A DNA stretch of 45,290 nucleotides from Kribbella albertanoniae (GCF_004348455.1 NZ_SMKA01000037.1:1-45290), one strand, 5' to 3'; positions 17,651 to 26,397 are shown, numbered from the stretch's first letter. Numbers and translations are program-made. Notes: generated from the sequence alone by a model not told the origin.

Positions 17651-18646
17651 ATGCATCGGGTCGCGGTGGTAGTGGCGGATCGGTCGGCTGTGCTGGATGT
17701 GGCGATTCCGGCACAGGTGTTCGGGACGGCGCGGGCGTTGGAGAAGGCCGCGGGTGAGTTGTGGGGCCCACGCCTGTACGACGTGATCGTGTGCGCCGAG
17801 CGGCCGGGGACGACGGTGTCGGGGCCTGGTGGGCTGGAGCTGTTCCAGGTCACGGCGCCGTACACGTTGGAGGACGCTCGCACGGCGGACACGATCATCG
17901 TGCCGGGCGGGGACAATGTGAGCCATCCGTCGGCCGAGCTGGTGGCGCTGCTGCGGGAGGCGCATGCGCGCGGTGTGCGGATCGCGTCGATCTGCGGCGG
18001 CGCGCTGGTGCTCGCCGCGGCAGGGTTGCTGGACGGGAAGATCGCGGCCACGCATTGGACGTCAGCCGAAGCGCTGGGCGAGCGATTCCCGGACGTTCAG
18101 GTGGACGCGAATGTCCTGTTCGCCGACTGCGGCAACGTCCTCACTTCGGCGGGGGCGGCGACCGGGTTCGACCTGTGCATGCACATGGTGCGCAACGACT
18201 TCGGATCGGCCGTCGCCGCTGAGGTGGCCCGCCACATCGTCCTACCGCCGTTGCGGGACGGCGGGCAGGCCCAGTTCATCGTGCATCCGGAGCCTGGTCC
18301 GGACTGCGGTTCGCTCGAGCCGACAATGCGCTGGATCCGGGACCACCTCGCCGAACCGATCACGTTGGCCGACATGGCGTCGTACGCGACCGTCAGTCCG
18401 CGGACGCTCAACCGCAAGTTCCGTGAGCAGACCGGTACGACGCCGCTCCAGTGGCTCCTGCGGCAACGCATCCAGCATGCGCAGGAGCTCCTGGAGACCA
18501 CGACGATCCCGATCGAGGAGATCGCGCAGCACTGCGGCTTCGGTACGGCGATCAACATGCGCCAGCACTTCACCCGCCAGGTGCGGACCTCGCCGATCGG
18601 TTATCGCCGAGCGTTTCAGTCGATCGGGCGTAGTTCGTCGGCGTAG
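17651..18646 (+). CDS. GlxA-family AraC-type transcriptional regulator
   Basis: The 331-residue protein has two domains: a DJ-1/PfpI-like N-terminal domain (residues 1-190) with the nucleophile-elbow Cys115 in SICGGALVLAAAG, and a C-terminal AraC HTH pair (about 215-325) with ITLADMASYATVSPRTLNRKFREQTG and IEEIAQHCGFGTAINMRQHF. Members regulate varied catabolic genes; the DJ-1 part is thought to sense a metabolite and is not a protease. The ATG at 17651 is preferred over a GTG two codons earlier. The last 31 bases overlap the convergent dioxygenase-like gene, so that gene may be a target, but this is only positional. Confidence 0.9.
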   Translation: MHRVAVVVADRSAVLDVAIPAQVFGTARALEKAAGELWGPRLYDVIVCAERPGTTVSGPGGLELFQVTAPYTLEDARTADTIIVPGGDNVSHPSAELVALLREAHARGVRIASICGGALVLAAAGLLDGKIAATHWTSAEALGERFPDVQVDANVLFADCGNVLTSAGAATGFDLCMHMVRNDFGSAVAAEVARHIVLPPLRDGGQAQFIVHPEPGPDCGSLEPTMRWIRDHLAEPITLADMASYATVSPRTLNRKFREQTGTTPLQWLLRQRIQHAQELLETTTIPIEEIAQHCGFGTAINMRQHFTRQVRTSPIGYRRAFQSIGRSSSA

Positions 18647-19176
18647 GAAACCGAGACGCGGCGGAGGACGTTGTCCTTCACCGAGTACTGGCCCATGCGC
18701 CACAGCGGGGGGCTGTAGGCGTGGACGCTGACGCTGCCCTTGTCGCGGCCGACCATGCGGTGGATGTGGTCGGGCCCGAAGCCGTAGACGGCGCCGGCCG
18801 GGACCTCGGTCTCGATCGACTCGGTGCCGATGGCGAGGTTGTGTTCGACGAGGGTGCCCTTGGCGACAGCGACGGCACCGGAGGACGTGTCGTGGTCGTG
18901 CCAGCCGGTGTCGTTGACGGGGGTCCAGCAGATCAGCCAGACGTCAACGTTCGCGTCGCGGTGCAGCGATGCGAAGACACGCTCGTCGTCGCTGTAGGCG
19001 ACCTTGTCCTCCCACAGGTGCGGCTGGGCGGCGATCGACGAGGCCAGCTCGGCGAGCTCCTGGGGGGTGAGGTCGCGACCCGGAAGGTCATCCAGCGACA
19101 GACAGTTGTTGAGATCCACTAGCCGGCTGGGTTGACGTGCCGGGACGACGGGTGCGTCGATGGGCTGAGCAGTCAC
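18616..19176 (-). CDS. Cysteine dioxygenase-like cupin protein
   Basis: The 186-residue protein has the cysteine dioxygenase fold signature: metal ligands His93 and His95 in TGWHDHDTSSGAVAV, a third ligand at His139 in GPDHIHRMVG, and the Ser150-His152-Tyr154 triad in SVSVHAYSPPL. Bacterial members oxidise cysteine or a related thiol (for example 3-mercaptopropionate) to the sulfinate with non-heme iron. The exact substrate is not decided by these residues. It overlaps the upstream amidohydrolase by 4 bp, so the two are coupled, and the LacI regulator faces them. Confidence 0.85.
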   Translation of the reverse strand: MTAQPIDAPVVPARQPSRLVDLNNCLSLDDLPGRDLTPQELAELASSIAAQPHLWEDKVAYSDDERVFASLHRDANVDVWLICWTPVNDTGWHDHDTSSGAVAVAKGTLVEHNLAIGTESIETEVPAGAVYGFGPDHIHRMVGRDKGSVSVHAYSPPLWRMGQYSVKDNVLRRVSVSYADELRPID

Positions 19177-20090
19177 TGCACTCCCCTCTCAGGAGATGGA
19201 CGGCCGGCGCTGGGGTCTCCCCCGAACAGCAACCGGTTCGGATTGTCGTGGCGGATCACTGCGGTCGCAGCGGCGCCTTGGCGGAGGTCGGTGAGTCCGG
19301 CGTACGGCCGGTCGGTGCCGTGCACGACCTGGTCGATACCGAGGACCCGCGCGACCGCGTCGATTCCCTGCGGGCCGTAGCTCGAGGTGTCGACGTACAG
19401 GTTGGTGTCGATGGTGCCGAGGCGGCCGCCACGGGCGGTCAGCCGCTCGTGGTGCACGGGCGCGAGGCCGGCCGCGGCGGCGAAGCAGATCCGCAACCGC
19501 GGGAACTCACGACGCCCGCCGTACGCATGCCAGGCCCACCAAGCGGCCTGGAGCTGCTGGCTGTAGTCGACCACCGGGGCCCACCAGCCGGGTACGTCGC
19601 CGGCCGGGACGGCGATCCCGGGGTGCACGAGCACCGGCCGGTCCCAACCCTCGGCGATCGCGAGTAGCTCGCCGTACGTCGACCAGTCGGCGGGCGTGGT
19701 CAGCACGTGCGCGGGAAGTTGGAAGCCCAGGAATCCCTTGTCCAGAAGGGTTTTCGCCTCATCGAAGTCCGGCTCGGGCAGTCGCACCGATGCCCAGGCC
19801 TTGAAGGGCTCGGGCAGTCCGGCCGCACCGGTGTGCCATGCGTCGAGCAGGGCGTCGTCGCCGAGCGACTCGATACCGAGCGGGCTCGACAGCGACACCG
19901 CCGCGAGGTCCGTGCCGAGTTCGCGCTCGATCGCGACCCTGGCCTCGATGTCGTGCGCGGCCGGATCCACCTCGTACGGCGTCTCGGTCGCGGTGTGCAA
20001 CGTCCAGCCGTCCAGGTACGGCGGCTCGGTCCGGGCCCGGAGGCGGTCGACGAACTCGGCCGGCCAGAGGTGCTGGTGGATGTCGATCAC
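19173..20090 (-). CDS. Amidohydrolase-2 family metal-dependent hydrolase
   Basis: The 305-residue TIM-barrel protein has the N-terminal metal motif MIDIHQHLW (His5, His7), a strand-ending RPVLVHPG histidine near 177, and a C-terminal VHGTDRPY with the expected Asp, followed by LFGGD. This matches the COG2159 family of decarboxylases and hydrolases. It starts 52 bp downstream of the twin operator and overlaps the dioxygenase-like gene by ATGA. The pairing suggests one pathway on a sulfur- or amide-containing compound; the substrate is unknown. Confidence 0.85.
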   Translation of the reverse strand: MIDIHQHLWPAEFVDRLRARTEPPYLDGWTLHTATETPYEVDPAAHDIEARVAIERELGTDLAAVSLSSPLGIESLGDDALLDAWHTGAAGLPEPFKAWASVRLPEPDFDEAKTLLDKGFLGFQLPAHVLTTPADWSTYGELLAIAEGWDRPVLVHPGIAVPAGDVPGWWAPVVDYSQQLQAAWWAWHAYGGRREFPRLRICFAAAAGLAPVHHERLTARGGRLGTIDTNLYVDTSSYGPQGIDAVARVLGIDQVVHGTDRPYAGLTDLRQGAAATAVIRHDNPNRLLFGGDPSAGRPSPERGVQ

Positions 20091-20141
20091 AGCTCCCCCT
20101 TCCGGGCCGATACCTGACGAACCAGTATTCTTTGATCAGAT

Positions 20142-20177
20142 TGAAGCGCTTCAGTACATAGAGAGTGAAGCGCTTCA
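20142..20177. promoter_or_regulatory. Twin LacI-type operators
   Basis: Two identical perfect palindromes TGAAGCGCTTCA occupy 20142-20153 and 20166-20177, 24 bp centre to centre. Both have the central CG dyad typical of LacI-family sites. They sit in the 137-bp gap between the divergent amidohydrolase (starts 20090) and lacI-type gene (starts 20228), so the regulator very likely controls both units, including its own gene. Confidence 0.88.
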
Positions 20178-20227
20178 AAGCCCCTCTTGTCAAGTTTCTG
20201 TCCGAGGCTCGGGCTAGGGTTCGGAGC

Positions 20228-21235
20228 ATGTCTGGCACCGGCCGTAGGCCGACCCTCAAAGACATCGCGGCGGACACCGGCCTGTCGATGGCGGCTGTCT
20301 CCTACGCGTTGCGCGGCCTGCACGGCACCCCCGAGACCCGGCAGCGGGTCCAGGAGGCGGCCGAGCGGCTCGGGTACCAGGCTGACCCCGTGGCCCGCGC
20401 CCTGGCCTCGGGCCGAAGCGGCTCCATCGGCGTACTCTGCGCATCCCTCGAGGACCTCTGGCAGCAGCGCCTCGCGGCCGCCCTCGGCCGCGAGCTCCTC
20501 GCCCCGGATCGCAACGCGTGGATCATCGACTCCGCCGGCGACGCCGGCCGCCAGCTCGAGCTGGCCCAGCACCTGGTCGATCACCGCGCCGACGCGATCG
20601 TGGTGATCCCGATCGACCCGGCCGCGCCCGGCTGGTCCACGATCGCGGAGCAGGCCCCGGTGATCGCCATCGGCGACGCACTCCCGGGCGCGAAGGCGAA
20701 GTCCGAGGTCGTCTTCGACAACGAGACCGGAGTCAGTACGGCGCTGCGCCGGCTGGCCGAGGCCGGCCACTGCGAGGTCGCCGTACTGAGCCCGACCCTG
20801 CGCGCCGAGATCGAGCGCCCGGCCGAGGAGATCGCGCAGCGGGTCGCGGCCAGCCTCAAACTGAGGATCCGCATCGTCCAGTGCCCGCACGACCTGGCCG
20901 GCGCCACCGACGTGGCCCGCACCCTGCTCACCAGCACCCCGCGCCCGACCGGCATCCTCGCGCTCGCCGACTCGATGGCCTTCGGCGTGTACGCCGCGAG
21001 TCGCGAGCTCGGCCTCCGCGTCCCCGACGACCTCTCGCTCCTCGGCTACGACGACCAGCCGCTCTCCCAGCTGCTGACGCCACCCCTGTCCAGCTTCCAC
21101 TGGCCCCTCGACGACCTGGTCACCGACGTCGTCGCCCGCGTCACCGCCACGGTCGACACCAACCGCCGGGTCCGCCGCACCACCGTCGTACCGACCTTGA
21201 TCGAGCGCGGCTCGGTCGGCGCTCCACCCACCTGA
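20228..21235 (+). CDS. LacI-family transcriptional regulator
   Basis: The 335-residue protein has an N-terminal LacI HTH (RRPTLKDIAADTGLSMAAVSYALRG, residues 6-31), the hinge-helix segment VARALASGRSGSIGVL, and a periplasmic-binding-protein-like core ending TVVPTLIERGSVG. ATG 20228 is used because the open frame upstream runs through the operators. The ligand is not evident: the divergent genes encode a dioxygenase-like protein and an amidohydrolase, not sugar enzymes, so a non-sugar effector is possible. Confidence 0.92.
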   Translation: MSGTGRRPTLKDIAADTGLSMAAVSYALRGLHGTPETRQRVQEAAERLGYQADPVARALASGRSGSIGVLCASLEDLWQQRLAAALGRELLAPDRNAWIIDSAGDAGRQLELAQHLVDHRADAIVVIPIDPAAPGWSTIAEQAPVIAIGDALPGAKAKSEVVFDNETGVSTALRRLAEAGHCEVAVLSPTLRAEIERPAEEIAQRVAASLKLRIRIVQCPHDLAGATDVARTLLTSTPRPTGILALADSMAFGVYAASRELGLRVPDDLSLLGYDDQPLSQLLTPPLSSFHWPLDDLVTDVVARVTATVDTNRRVRRTTVVPTLIERGSVGAPPT

Positions 21236-21308
21236 GCGCAGCCCCGACCGACCGCTCCCTGCATCCACCCCCAGAAACTAAACCAACCAACTAGACTTAC
21301 TTGCCCGA

Positions 21309-21357
21309 TCTCACTCTGTGGATGGGCCGGCCGGTTACCGCCCGGTCTCACTCTGTG
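21309..21357 (+). repeat. Two 12-bp direct repeats upstream of a small exported protein
   Basis: TCTCACTCTGTG occurs at 21309-21320 and 21346-21357, 37 bp apart, with GATG or AATG following each copy. They lie 67 to 115 bp before the start of the gene at 21424. Function unknown; a repeated operator is one option. Confidence 0.4.
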
Positions 21358-21423
21358 AATGCCACCAACAGACCGCGTCCGCCCGGCGTCTCACCAGTCC
21401 CACGCGAACTAGGAGCTGGTGCC

Positions 21424-21867
21424 ATGAAGGTTCTGCTCGCCACCGCCACCGCCGGTGCGGTCGCGGTTGTCATCGTGGCCGTCGCGGCCGCTGCAGCCAC
21501 CGGAAAGATCGGTGAACCGAGCGGTGCCGAGACACCTCAAGCAGCTGCCGACAGCGCACTCCACGCGCTCGCGACGCAGGATGAGGACCGTTTGAACGCG
21601 CTCGCCGAACGGAACCGGCACGGCCGCAAGGAGGCGGCCCGGCGGCTGATCGACAACTGCCGTGGGTCGGACTTCACCGGGGCGCGGGTCACCGTGGCCC
21701 GGCACAGCGAAGCCGGCTACCTCGCGATGGGCACTGTCACCGTGCCCCAGGGCCGAGACCAGTGCCGGGAGTTCACGCTCTCGGTGGTGCAGCGGCAGAA
21801 GGGCTGGTTCCTCGAGCTGTCGACACCCGAGCCCGGCCCGAACCCGACCGCGGCAACGAACCGGTGA
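21424..21867 (+). CDS. Small exported or membrane-anchored protein
   Basis: The 147-residue protein begins MKVLLATATAGAVAVVIVAV with a hydrophobic segment to about residue 26 and no lipobox, then an Ala-rich linker and a compact domain (about 35-140) with two cysteines (DNCRGSD and GRDQCREF) that could form a disulfide. A single anchor with an outside domain is predicted. It resembles the small NTF2-like exported proteins of actinobacteria in layout, but I cannot assign a family. ATG 21424 follows AGGAG at 8 bases. It ends just before a strong bidirectional terminator. Confidence 0.75.
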   Translation: MKVLLATATAGAVAVVIVAVAAAAATGKIGEPSGAETPQAAADSALHALATQDEDRLNALAERNRHGRKEAARRLIDNCRGSDFTGARVTVARHSEAGYLAMGTVTVPQGRDQCREFTLSVVQRQKGWFLELSTPEPGPNPTAATNR

Positions 21868-21874
21868 AACGCAG

Positions 21875-21908
21875 CTGTGGCGGTCACCCGGGTGGGTGAC
21901 CGCCACAG
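21875..21908. terminator. Bidirectional intrinsic terminator
   Basis: CTGTGGCGGTCACCC (21875-21889) pairs perfectly with GGGTGACCGCCACAG (21894-21908), 15 bp with a 4-nt loop. It lies 8 bp after one gene and 18 bp after the stop of the convergent protease gene, and so serves both. Confidence 0.9.
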
Positions 21909-21925
21909 TCAGTGGTGCGGGACTG

Positions 21926-24835
21926 CTACTTGCCGAAGACCTGGATCTCGGTCATGTCGGTGTAGGAGCAGCCACCGAAGGGACCGGGGCAGGCGTTCGG
22001 GAAGTCCGGGACCTGCGGGCTGAGCATCACGAACCGGACGTACTGGACGCCGGTCGCGTTGCCGGTCGGGGTGAGGAGGTTGTACTTGCCGCGGTTGGCG
22101 CCGGTGAAGGTGCCTTCCTGGGCGGTGGCCCAGGTGGTGCCGTCGGCCGAGGTCTCGATCCGGTACTGGCCGGTGGAGGCGCTGGCCGGGTCACCGCAGA
22201 CGTTCGACGGGTCGACCTTGAACGAGTCGATGGTCACCTTCGACGGGAGCTTGATGTCGATGTGCTTGGGGATCATCACGTTGGTCGGGGTGCCGTTGTC
22301 GTCACCGGTGGTGCTGCCCCAGCCGGTGCCCTGGGCGTTGTCGATCGCGCCACCCGGACCACAGGCGTAGTCGCTCAGGTCCGGACCGTTGAAGTCGGTG
22401 ATCACACCGCCACCGGAGGCAGCCGCCCAGTTACGCCGTACGGCGTATGCGACCGAGGAACCAGCCTTGACGGTGACCGGGTTGACGGCGAGCTCGTAGC
22501 CCGGAGAGGCCACGACCAGCTTCGGGTAGGTGCCCGGAGCAACCTTGGTGATGGCGAACTTGCCGGCGGCGTCGGTGGTTGCGGCGTAGTCGCCCGCGTA
22601 GCCCGACGAGTGGCCACCGATGTAGACCAGCGCGTTCGGGATCGGCTTGCCGGTGTCCTTGTCGGTGATGGTGCCGGTCAGCGTGGTGGTCTTGCCCTTC
22701 GGCGGGATGTGGAAGTCCTCGGCCGGGAAGGCGTCCCCGGCGTCGATGACACCGGCGTACCAGCCCATGCCACGGTTGGCGAAGACCTGCCAGATGATGC
22801 CGGCGTTCTTGCCCCCCTTGGCGACCAGGTCGGCCTGCACGATCGCGTTGCGCATGTCGAGCATGGTCGGGTCGGAAGGTGCCAGCTCCATCGCGCGGGT
22901 GATGATGCTCAAGGCGTAGGCACGGCCGAACCGCTCACGCAGGTCCCACAGGGTCTGGGCCCACAGCTCACCGGAGGCGTGCACCTGGGGTGCGCCACCG
23001 ATGGTCGGGAAGTCGCCGTACGTGTAGCCGCCCTTCGAACCATCGCGCCCGACGCAGTTCGGGCTGACCGCCTTGACGCGGCAGTCGATCGCCTGGGTGC
23101 GGAACAGCGCACCGTGCGAGACGTACTTGCCTTCCTGGACCTCGCCCGCGGCCGTGGTGTCCTTCTCCAGGCCGTGCGCGACCAGGTAGTCCATCGCGTA
23201 GAAGTCGCTCCACGCCTCGCCCATAGCGCCGGCCTGGATGCTGTTCAGCGTCGAGTTGCCGCCGGCGTCGACGACGAGGCGGTTCGACAGACCGTGGGTG
23301 TACTCGTGGTACAGGATGCTCGCGTCGTTGGACGAGCTGCTCGGCACGTAGCCGCTCTGCTCGTCGCTCTCGCCCGGCGCGTGGAACAGGTACATCTGCA
23401 TGGTCGGCGGGGTGCCGTCCGGCGGGGTGTTCATGTTCGCGTTGTCGACGTGGTTGGCGTCGGGGCCGCCGCCGGCGCCGGTGGCCGCACCGTCGAGCGC
23501 GTTCAGCAGGACCGGGTCACCACCGTCGGCGTCGAACGAGCCGGCCGCCTTGGTGAAGCTGATCGGCGGCTTGGCCAGCCAGTCGTGGAAGTTGCTGGCC
23601 AGGTAGAAGCCGTTGGTGACGTCCTGGTTCATGTTCGCCTTCCAGGAGTCCGGCTTGGCCGGGTCCCAGGTGCAGATGAACGAGGCGGAGCAGAACGACG
23701 ACGAGCTCTGGAACGGCACGATCTTGTGCTCGGCGCCGGTCTTGGTGCCGGGGACCTTGACGGTCTCGCCGGCGTTCGGCTGGTTGTCGTCGTTGATGTC
23801 GGCCCAGGCCGCGACCGAGGTGCCTTCGAGCAGCGACTTGGCGTTCTTCGGCAGCCACTTGTTGTAGATCAGGTTCTCGACCCGCTGCGTGCCCCCCTTG
23901 GCGGCACCCGGGTAGTTGTCCTGGACCAACGCGTCGCCGTTGCCCTCGCTGGACAGGTCGCGGCGGTACAGCAGGCCACCGGTCTGGGCGTCGATGACGT
24001 GGGTGTAGACCTTGCGGCCACCCGCGTTCACGTACGTCGACCAGGCCTTCCGCAGGCCGTCGGCGGTGTGGAACCACACCTGCTGCGCCTTGTCACCGTT
24101 GCTCCAGGTGACGTTGTTGCCGGTGGTCTTCGCGGTGGCTTCGGCCGCCGTACCGGAGATGTCCTTGACCGCGGTCTCGCGGGCCTTGTCGGCGGAGACC
24201 GCCGGGGCGGCCGAGCGGGCCTGGGCGGCCGGCGTCAGGCCGGCGACCGGGGCGCTCATCACCGAGATCAGCTGGCCGTGCTTGGTGACGTTCGCCTTCA
24301 GGCCGTTGCCGAAGACCTCGATCCCGTCGACCACCTGGGTCCAGAAGATGTGGTGGGTGCCGAGGTCGTCGACGTAGTCCTTGCGGAGCTTCAGCGTGGC
24401 CAGGTCGGCGGCGGCGAGCTTGAAGACCTCGGGGTGCGTCTTCACGTAGGACAGGGCGATGTCCTGGGCCTTCCGGCCGCTGCGACCGGTCAGGAACCCG
24501 TCCAGCTTCGTGACCTGGGCCGGGGTCCCGGTGTTCGCGTCGAGCTCGACGACGCCCTGGGTACCGAGTGAGTTGCGGAACTTCTCCGACGCGTCAGACT
24601 CCTTGCCGGCCACCTTGGCGGCACGGTTGTAGGTCGTCTTCGCGTTCGGCGTCCGGGCGTCGTAGTGGCCCTTCCGCTCCTTGCTCTCGATCCCCGCGGA
24701 CTTGGCGTCCTTGCCTTCACCGGGGCCGGCCTGCGGGCTGGCCGTCGCGCCGCCGGCCATCGAAACGGCCAGCAGACTGACGGCGGAGACGGCGGAGATG
24801 GCAAGAAGCCCCTGCCGTCTGCGTGATGTGGTCAC
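21926..24835 (-). CDS. Secreted M36 (fungalysin-like) metallopeptidase
   Basis: This is a 969-residue exported protein. The signal peptide is at 1-33 (SAVSLLAVSMAGGATASP). The FTP and PepSY-like propeptide spans about 60-230 (QVTKLDGFLTGRSGRKAQDIAL). The M36 domain carries the zinc motif HEYTHGLSNRLV near 509 and the downstream ligand GEAWSDFYAMDYL. A carboxypeptidase-regulatory-like domain follows at about 705-800 (LTGTITDKDTGKPIPNALVYIG). A C-terminal discoidin-like domain spans about 815-969 (YRIETSADGTTWATAQEGTF). It should be a secreted zinc protease activated by removal of the propeptide, with the C-terminal modules binding matrix or substrate. It has its own promoter and terminator and lies beside another secreted protease. 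Confidence 0.92.
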   Translation of the reverse strand: MTTSRRRQGLLAISAVSAVSLLAVSMAGGATASPQAGPGEGKDAKSAGIESKERKGHYDARTPNAKTTYNRAAKVAGKESDASEKFRNSLGTQGVVELDANTGTPAQVTKLDGFLTGRSGRKAQDIALSYVKTHPEVFKLAAADLATLKLRKDYVDDLGTHHIFWTQVVDGIEVFGNGLKANVTKHGQLISVMSAPVAGLTPAAQARSAAPAVSADKARETAVKDISGTAAEATAKTTGNNVTWSNGDKAQQVWFHTADGLRKAWSTYVNAGGRKVYTHVIDAQTGGLLYRRDLSSEGNGDALVQDNYPGAAKGGTQRVENLIYNKWLPKNAKSLLEGTSVAAWADINDDNQPNAGETVKVPGTKTGAEHKIVPFQSSSSFCSASFICTWDPAKPDSWKANMNQDVTNGFYLASNFHDWLAKPPISFTKAAGSFDADGGDPVLLNALDGAATGAGGGPDANHVDNANMNTPPDGTPPTMQMYLFHAPGESDEQSGYVPSSSSNDASILYHEYTHGLSNRLVVDAGGNSTLNSIQAGAMGEAWSDFYAMDYLVAHGLEKDTTAAGEVQEGKYVSHGALFRTQAIDCRVKAVSPNCVGRDGSKGGYTYGDFPTIGGAPQVHASGELWAQTLWDLRERFGRAYALSIITRAMELAPSDPTMLDMRNAIVQADLVAKGGKNAGIIWQVFANRGMGWYAGVIDAGDAFPAEDFHIPPKGKTTTLTGTITDKDTGKPIPNALVYIGGHSSGYAGDYAATTDAAGKFAITKVAPGTYPKLVVASPGYELAVNPVTVKAGSSVAYAVRRNWAAASGGGVITDFNGPDLSDYACGPGGAIDNAQGTGWGSTTGDDNGTPTNVMIPKHIDIKLPSKVTIDSFKVDPSNVCGDPASASTGQYRIETSADGTTWATAQEGTFTGANRGKYNLLTPTGNATGVQYVRFVMLSPQVPDFPNACPGPFGGCSYTDMTEIQVFGK

Positions 24836-24914
24836 AGCGATACTCCAGAAAAGTCACCTGCGCGGATCGCCCTCCGCGACCCGTCCGCGCCTGACCTTAA
24901 GCGTGGATCCGGTG

Positions 24915-24935
24915 CCGGGGAAGTGATCTCCCCGG
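24915..24935 (-). promoter_or_regulatory. Hairpin in the M36 protease upstream region
   Basis: CCGGGGA (24915-24921) pairs with TCCCCGG (24929-24935), 7-nt loop, 80 bp upstream of the start codon. It could be a leader structure or an operator; nothing distinguishes them. Confidence 0.3.
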
Positions 24936-25010
24936 AATGGCGCGGAGACGAGGGTTGTCCTTCGTGCTCGGCACATTACTAAATGCGACGCCGAAATGGG
25001 CGTAGGCAAA

Positions 25011-25044
25011 CGGCCGGACCCCCATCGCGGTAGGGGCCCGGCCG
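25011..25044 (-). terminator. Intrinsic terminator after the S53 peptidase gene
   Basis: CGGCCGGACCCC at 25011-25022 pairs with GGGGCCCGGCCG at 25033-25044 (one mismatch, 10-nt loop). On the minus strand the stem is followed by TTTG. It starts 15 bp after the peptidase stop. Confidence 0.75.
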
Positions 25045-25059
25045 CTCGTTCAGTGGTGC

Positions 25060-26262
25060 TCAGAACGCGGCTGCTCCGTTCGGCGTACCCAGTCCGGTCG
25101 GTCCGTCCCAGCCGGTGCGGGCGTTGCACCACTGGGTGGTGGGGCAACTTCCGTTGCTGCCGATGGTCACATCGAACAGCGAGCCCGGGTGTGCGTAGGG
25201 CAACGCGTTCGCGTAGCCGGTGGTGTTGCCGGACAGCGCGTAGACCGCGGCAATGATCGGCGCCGCCTCACTCGTCCCGCCGAACTGCGCCCAGGTCGAC
25301 GCGGTCTTGCTGGTCGGGTAGTAGATCGCCATCCCGCCCTTGCCCGGATCGGCCGCGGCTGACACGTCGGCCATCGCCCGCTTCGAGCAGCCGGTGCCGA
25401 ACGACGCGGCCGCACTCAACGCGGTGTTGTACGTCGAACAGCCGGAGCCGGCGCCGTCCCACACGGTCTCGCTCCAGCCGCGGGTGTTGCTCGCGGCAAC
25501 GAGCGACGTACCGCCGACAGCCGTTGTGTACGACGAAGAGGCCGGGTAGCTGCCGCCCTGGTAGCCGTCGTCACCGGTCGACGCGGTCACCGCGATCCCA
25601 GGGTGGTTGTAGTACGTGCCGTAGTCGCTGTCGGATGCGTCGCCACCGCCGTAGCTGTTGGAGATGGCAACCACCCCGGCCTGCTTGGCGGCCGTCTGGA
25701 CCGCCGTACCGAGGTCGGCGAAGCTGGCGGATTTGGCCTGTACGACGAGGATCTTCGCGTCCGGCGCGGCTGCCGACACCGCGTCGACATCGAGTGCCTG
25801 CTCGCCGGCCCATCCGGCGTTGAACGTCGGCAGGGTGGTCCCGCCGGTCTGGTTGATGATCTTCAGGCAGCCGTTGGCCGTCGTACACGCGGACAGGCCG
25901 AACTGGGAGCGGTAGACGCCGAGGTCGCGCTCCAGGTTCGGGTAGCCGTACGCGTCGACGATCGCGACGGTCCGGCCGCCTGCGCTCAGTCCGTTCAGTT
26001 TGTAGGCGTCCCGCAGGCCGGTCGGGGTGAGACCGGTGGCCGGTGGGGCGGTTGCCGCGGGGGTGACGCCGTTGCTCGCGACCAGTTTGATCGCGTGGCA
26101 GCTCGCGGTGTGCTTGGCCTTGGCGGCCGAACACACCTGCGCCGCGTGCTTCCCGGCGGTGTAGGGGGTGATCGGGGCCGCGTAGGCCCCAGCAGGTGCG
26201 GTCAGTCCCGCGACGGCCAGTGCGCCGGCGCCCAGGGCGGTGACGAGAATCCGTTGCCTCAA
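25060..26262 (-). CDS. Secreted S53 (sedolisin) peptidase without the usual long prodomain
   Basis: The best start is TTG 26260-26262 (complement), placed 5 bases after GAGGAG; it gives a 400-residue product with signal peptide RILVTALGAGALAVAGLTAPAGAYA. Catalytic residues of the sedolisin triad are present: Glu154 and Asp158 in GEQALDVDAV, Asp231 in STGDDGYQ (oxyanion) and Ser331 in GGTSEAAP. A calcium site is suggested by LFDVTIGSNG with GWDGPTGLGTP. Only about 55 residues separate the signal from the catalytic domain, whereas classical sedolisins carry a prodomain of about 150-200 residues. A pH- and activation-independent enzyme is possible. A hairpin stem (26286-26293 with 26312-26319) lies in its upstream region. 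Confidence 0.85.
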   Translation of the reverse strand: MRQRILVTALGAGALAVAGLTAPAGAYAAPITPYTAGKHAAQVCSAAKAKHTASCHAIKLVASNGVTPAATAPPATGLTPTGLRDAYKLNGLSAGGRTVAIVDAYGYPNLERDLGVYRSQFGLSACTTANGCLKIINQTGGTTLPTFNAGWAGEQALDVDAVSAAAPDAKILVVQAKSASFADLGTAVQTAAKQAGVVAISNSYGGGDASDSDYGTYYNHPGIAVTASTGDDGYQGGSYPASSSYTTAVGGTSLVAASNTRGWSETVWDGAGSGCSTYNTALSAAASFGTGCSKRAMADVSAAADPGKGGMAIYYPTSKTASTWAQFGGTSEAAPIIAAVYALSGNTTGYANALPYAHPGSLFDVTIGSNGSCPTTQWCNARTGWDGPTGLGTPNGAAAF

Positions 26263-26385
26263 CAGAACTCCTCGGATGGGCAGGCCACCGCCCCGAAAAG
26301 ATTGGTCGGAAGGGCGGTGACCGACAGTGGATGGTGCTCGAAATCGTCCGCCCGGCAAGGGATTCGGTGCCAGCGATTACGCCTC

Positions 26386-26397
26386 TGACAAATGTCA
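26386..26397. promoter_or_regulatory. 12-bp palindrome between S53 and nucleotidyltransferase-like genes
   Basis: TGACAAATGTCA is a perfect inverted repeat in the 250-bp gap between two divergent genes (starts 26262 and 26513). It is one of the few AT-richer sites here and may bind a dimeric regulator of either gene. Confidence 0.35.

Noticed and set aside
20165..20227. Longer LacI N-terminus starting at GTG 20165
   Set aside because: The codon is inside the second operator and the added residues do not match the family; ATG 20228 places the HTH at the expected distance.
21662..24571. 969-codon frame on the plus strand opposite the M36 protease
   Set aside because: It mirrors the protease exactly and lacks domains; the minus strand has a complete signal peptide, HEXXH motif and propeptide.
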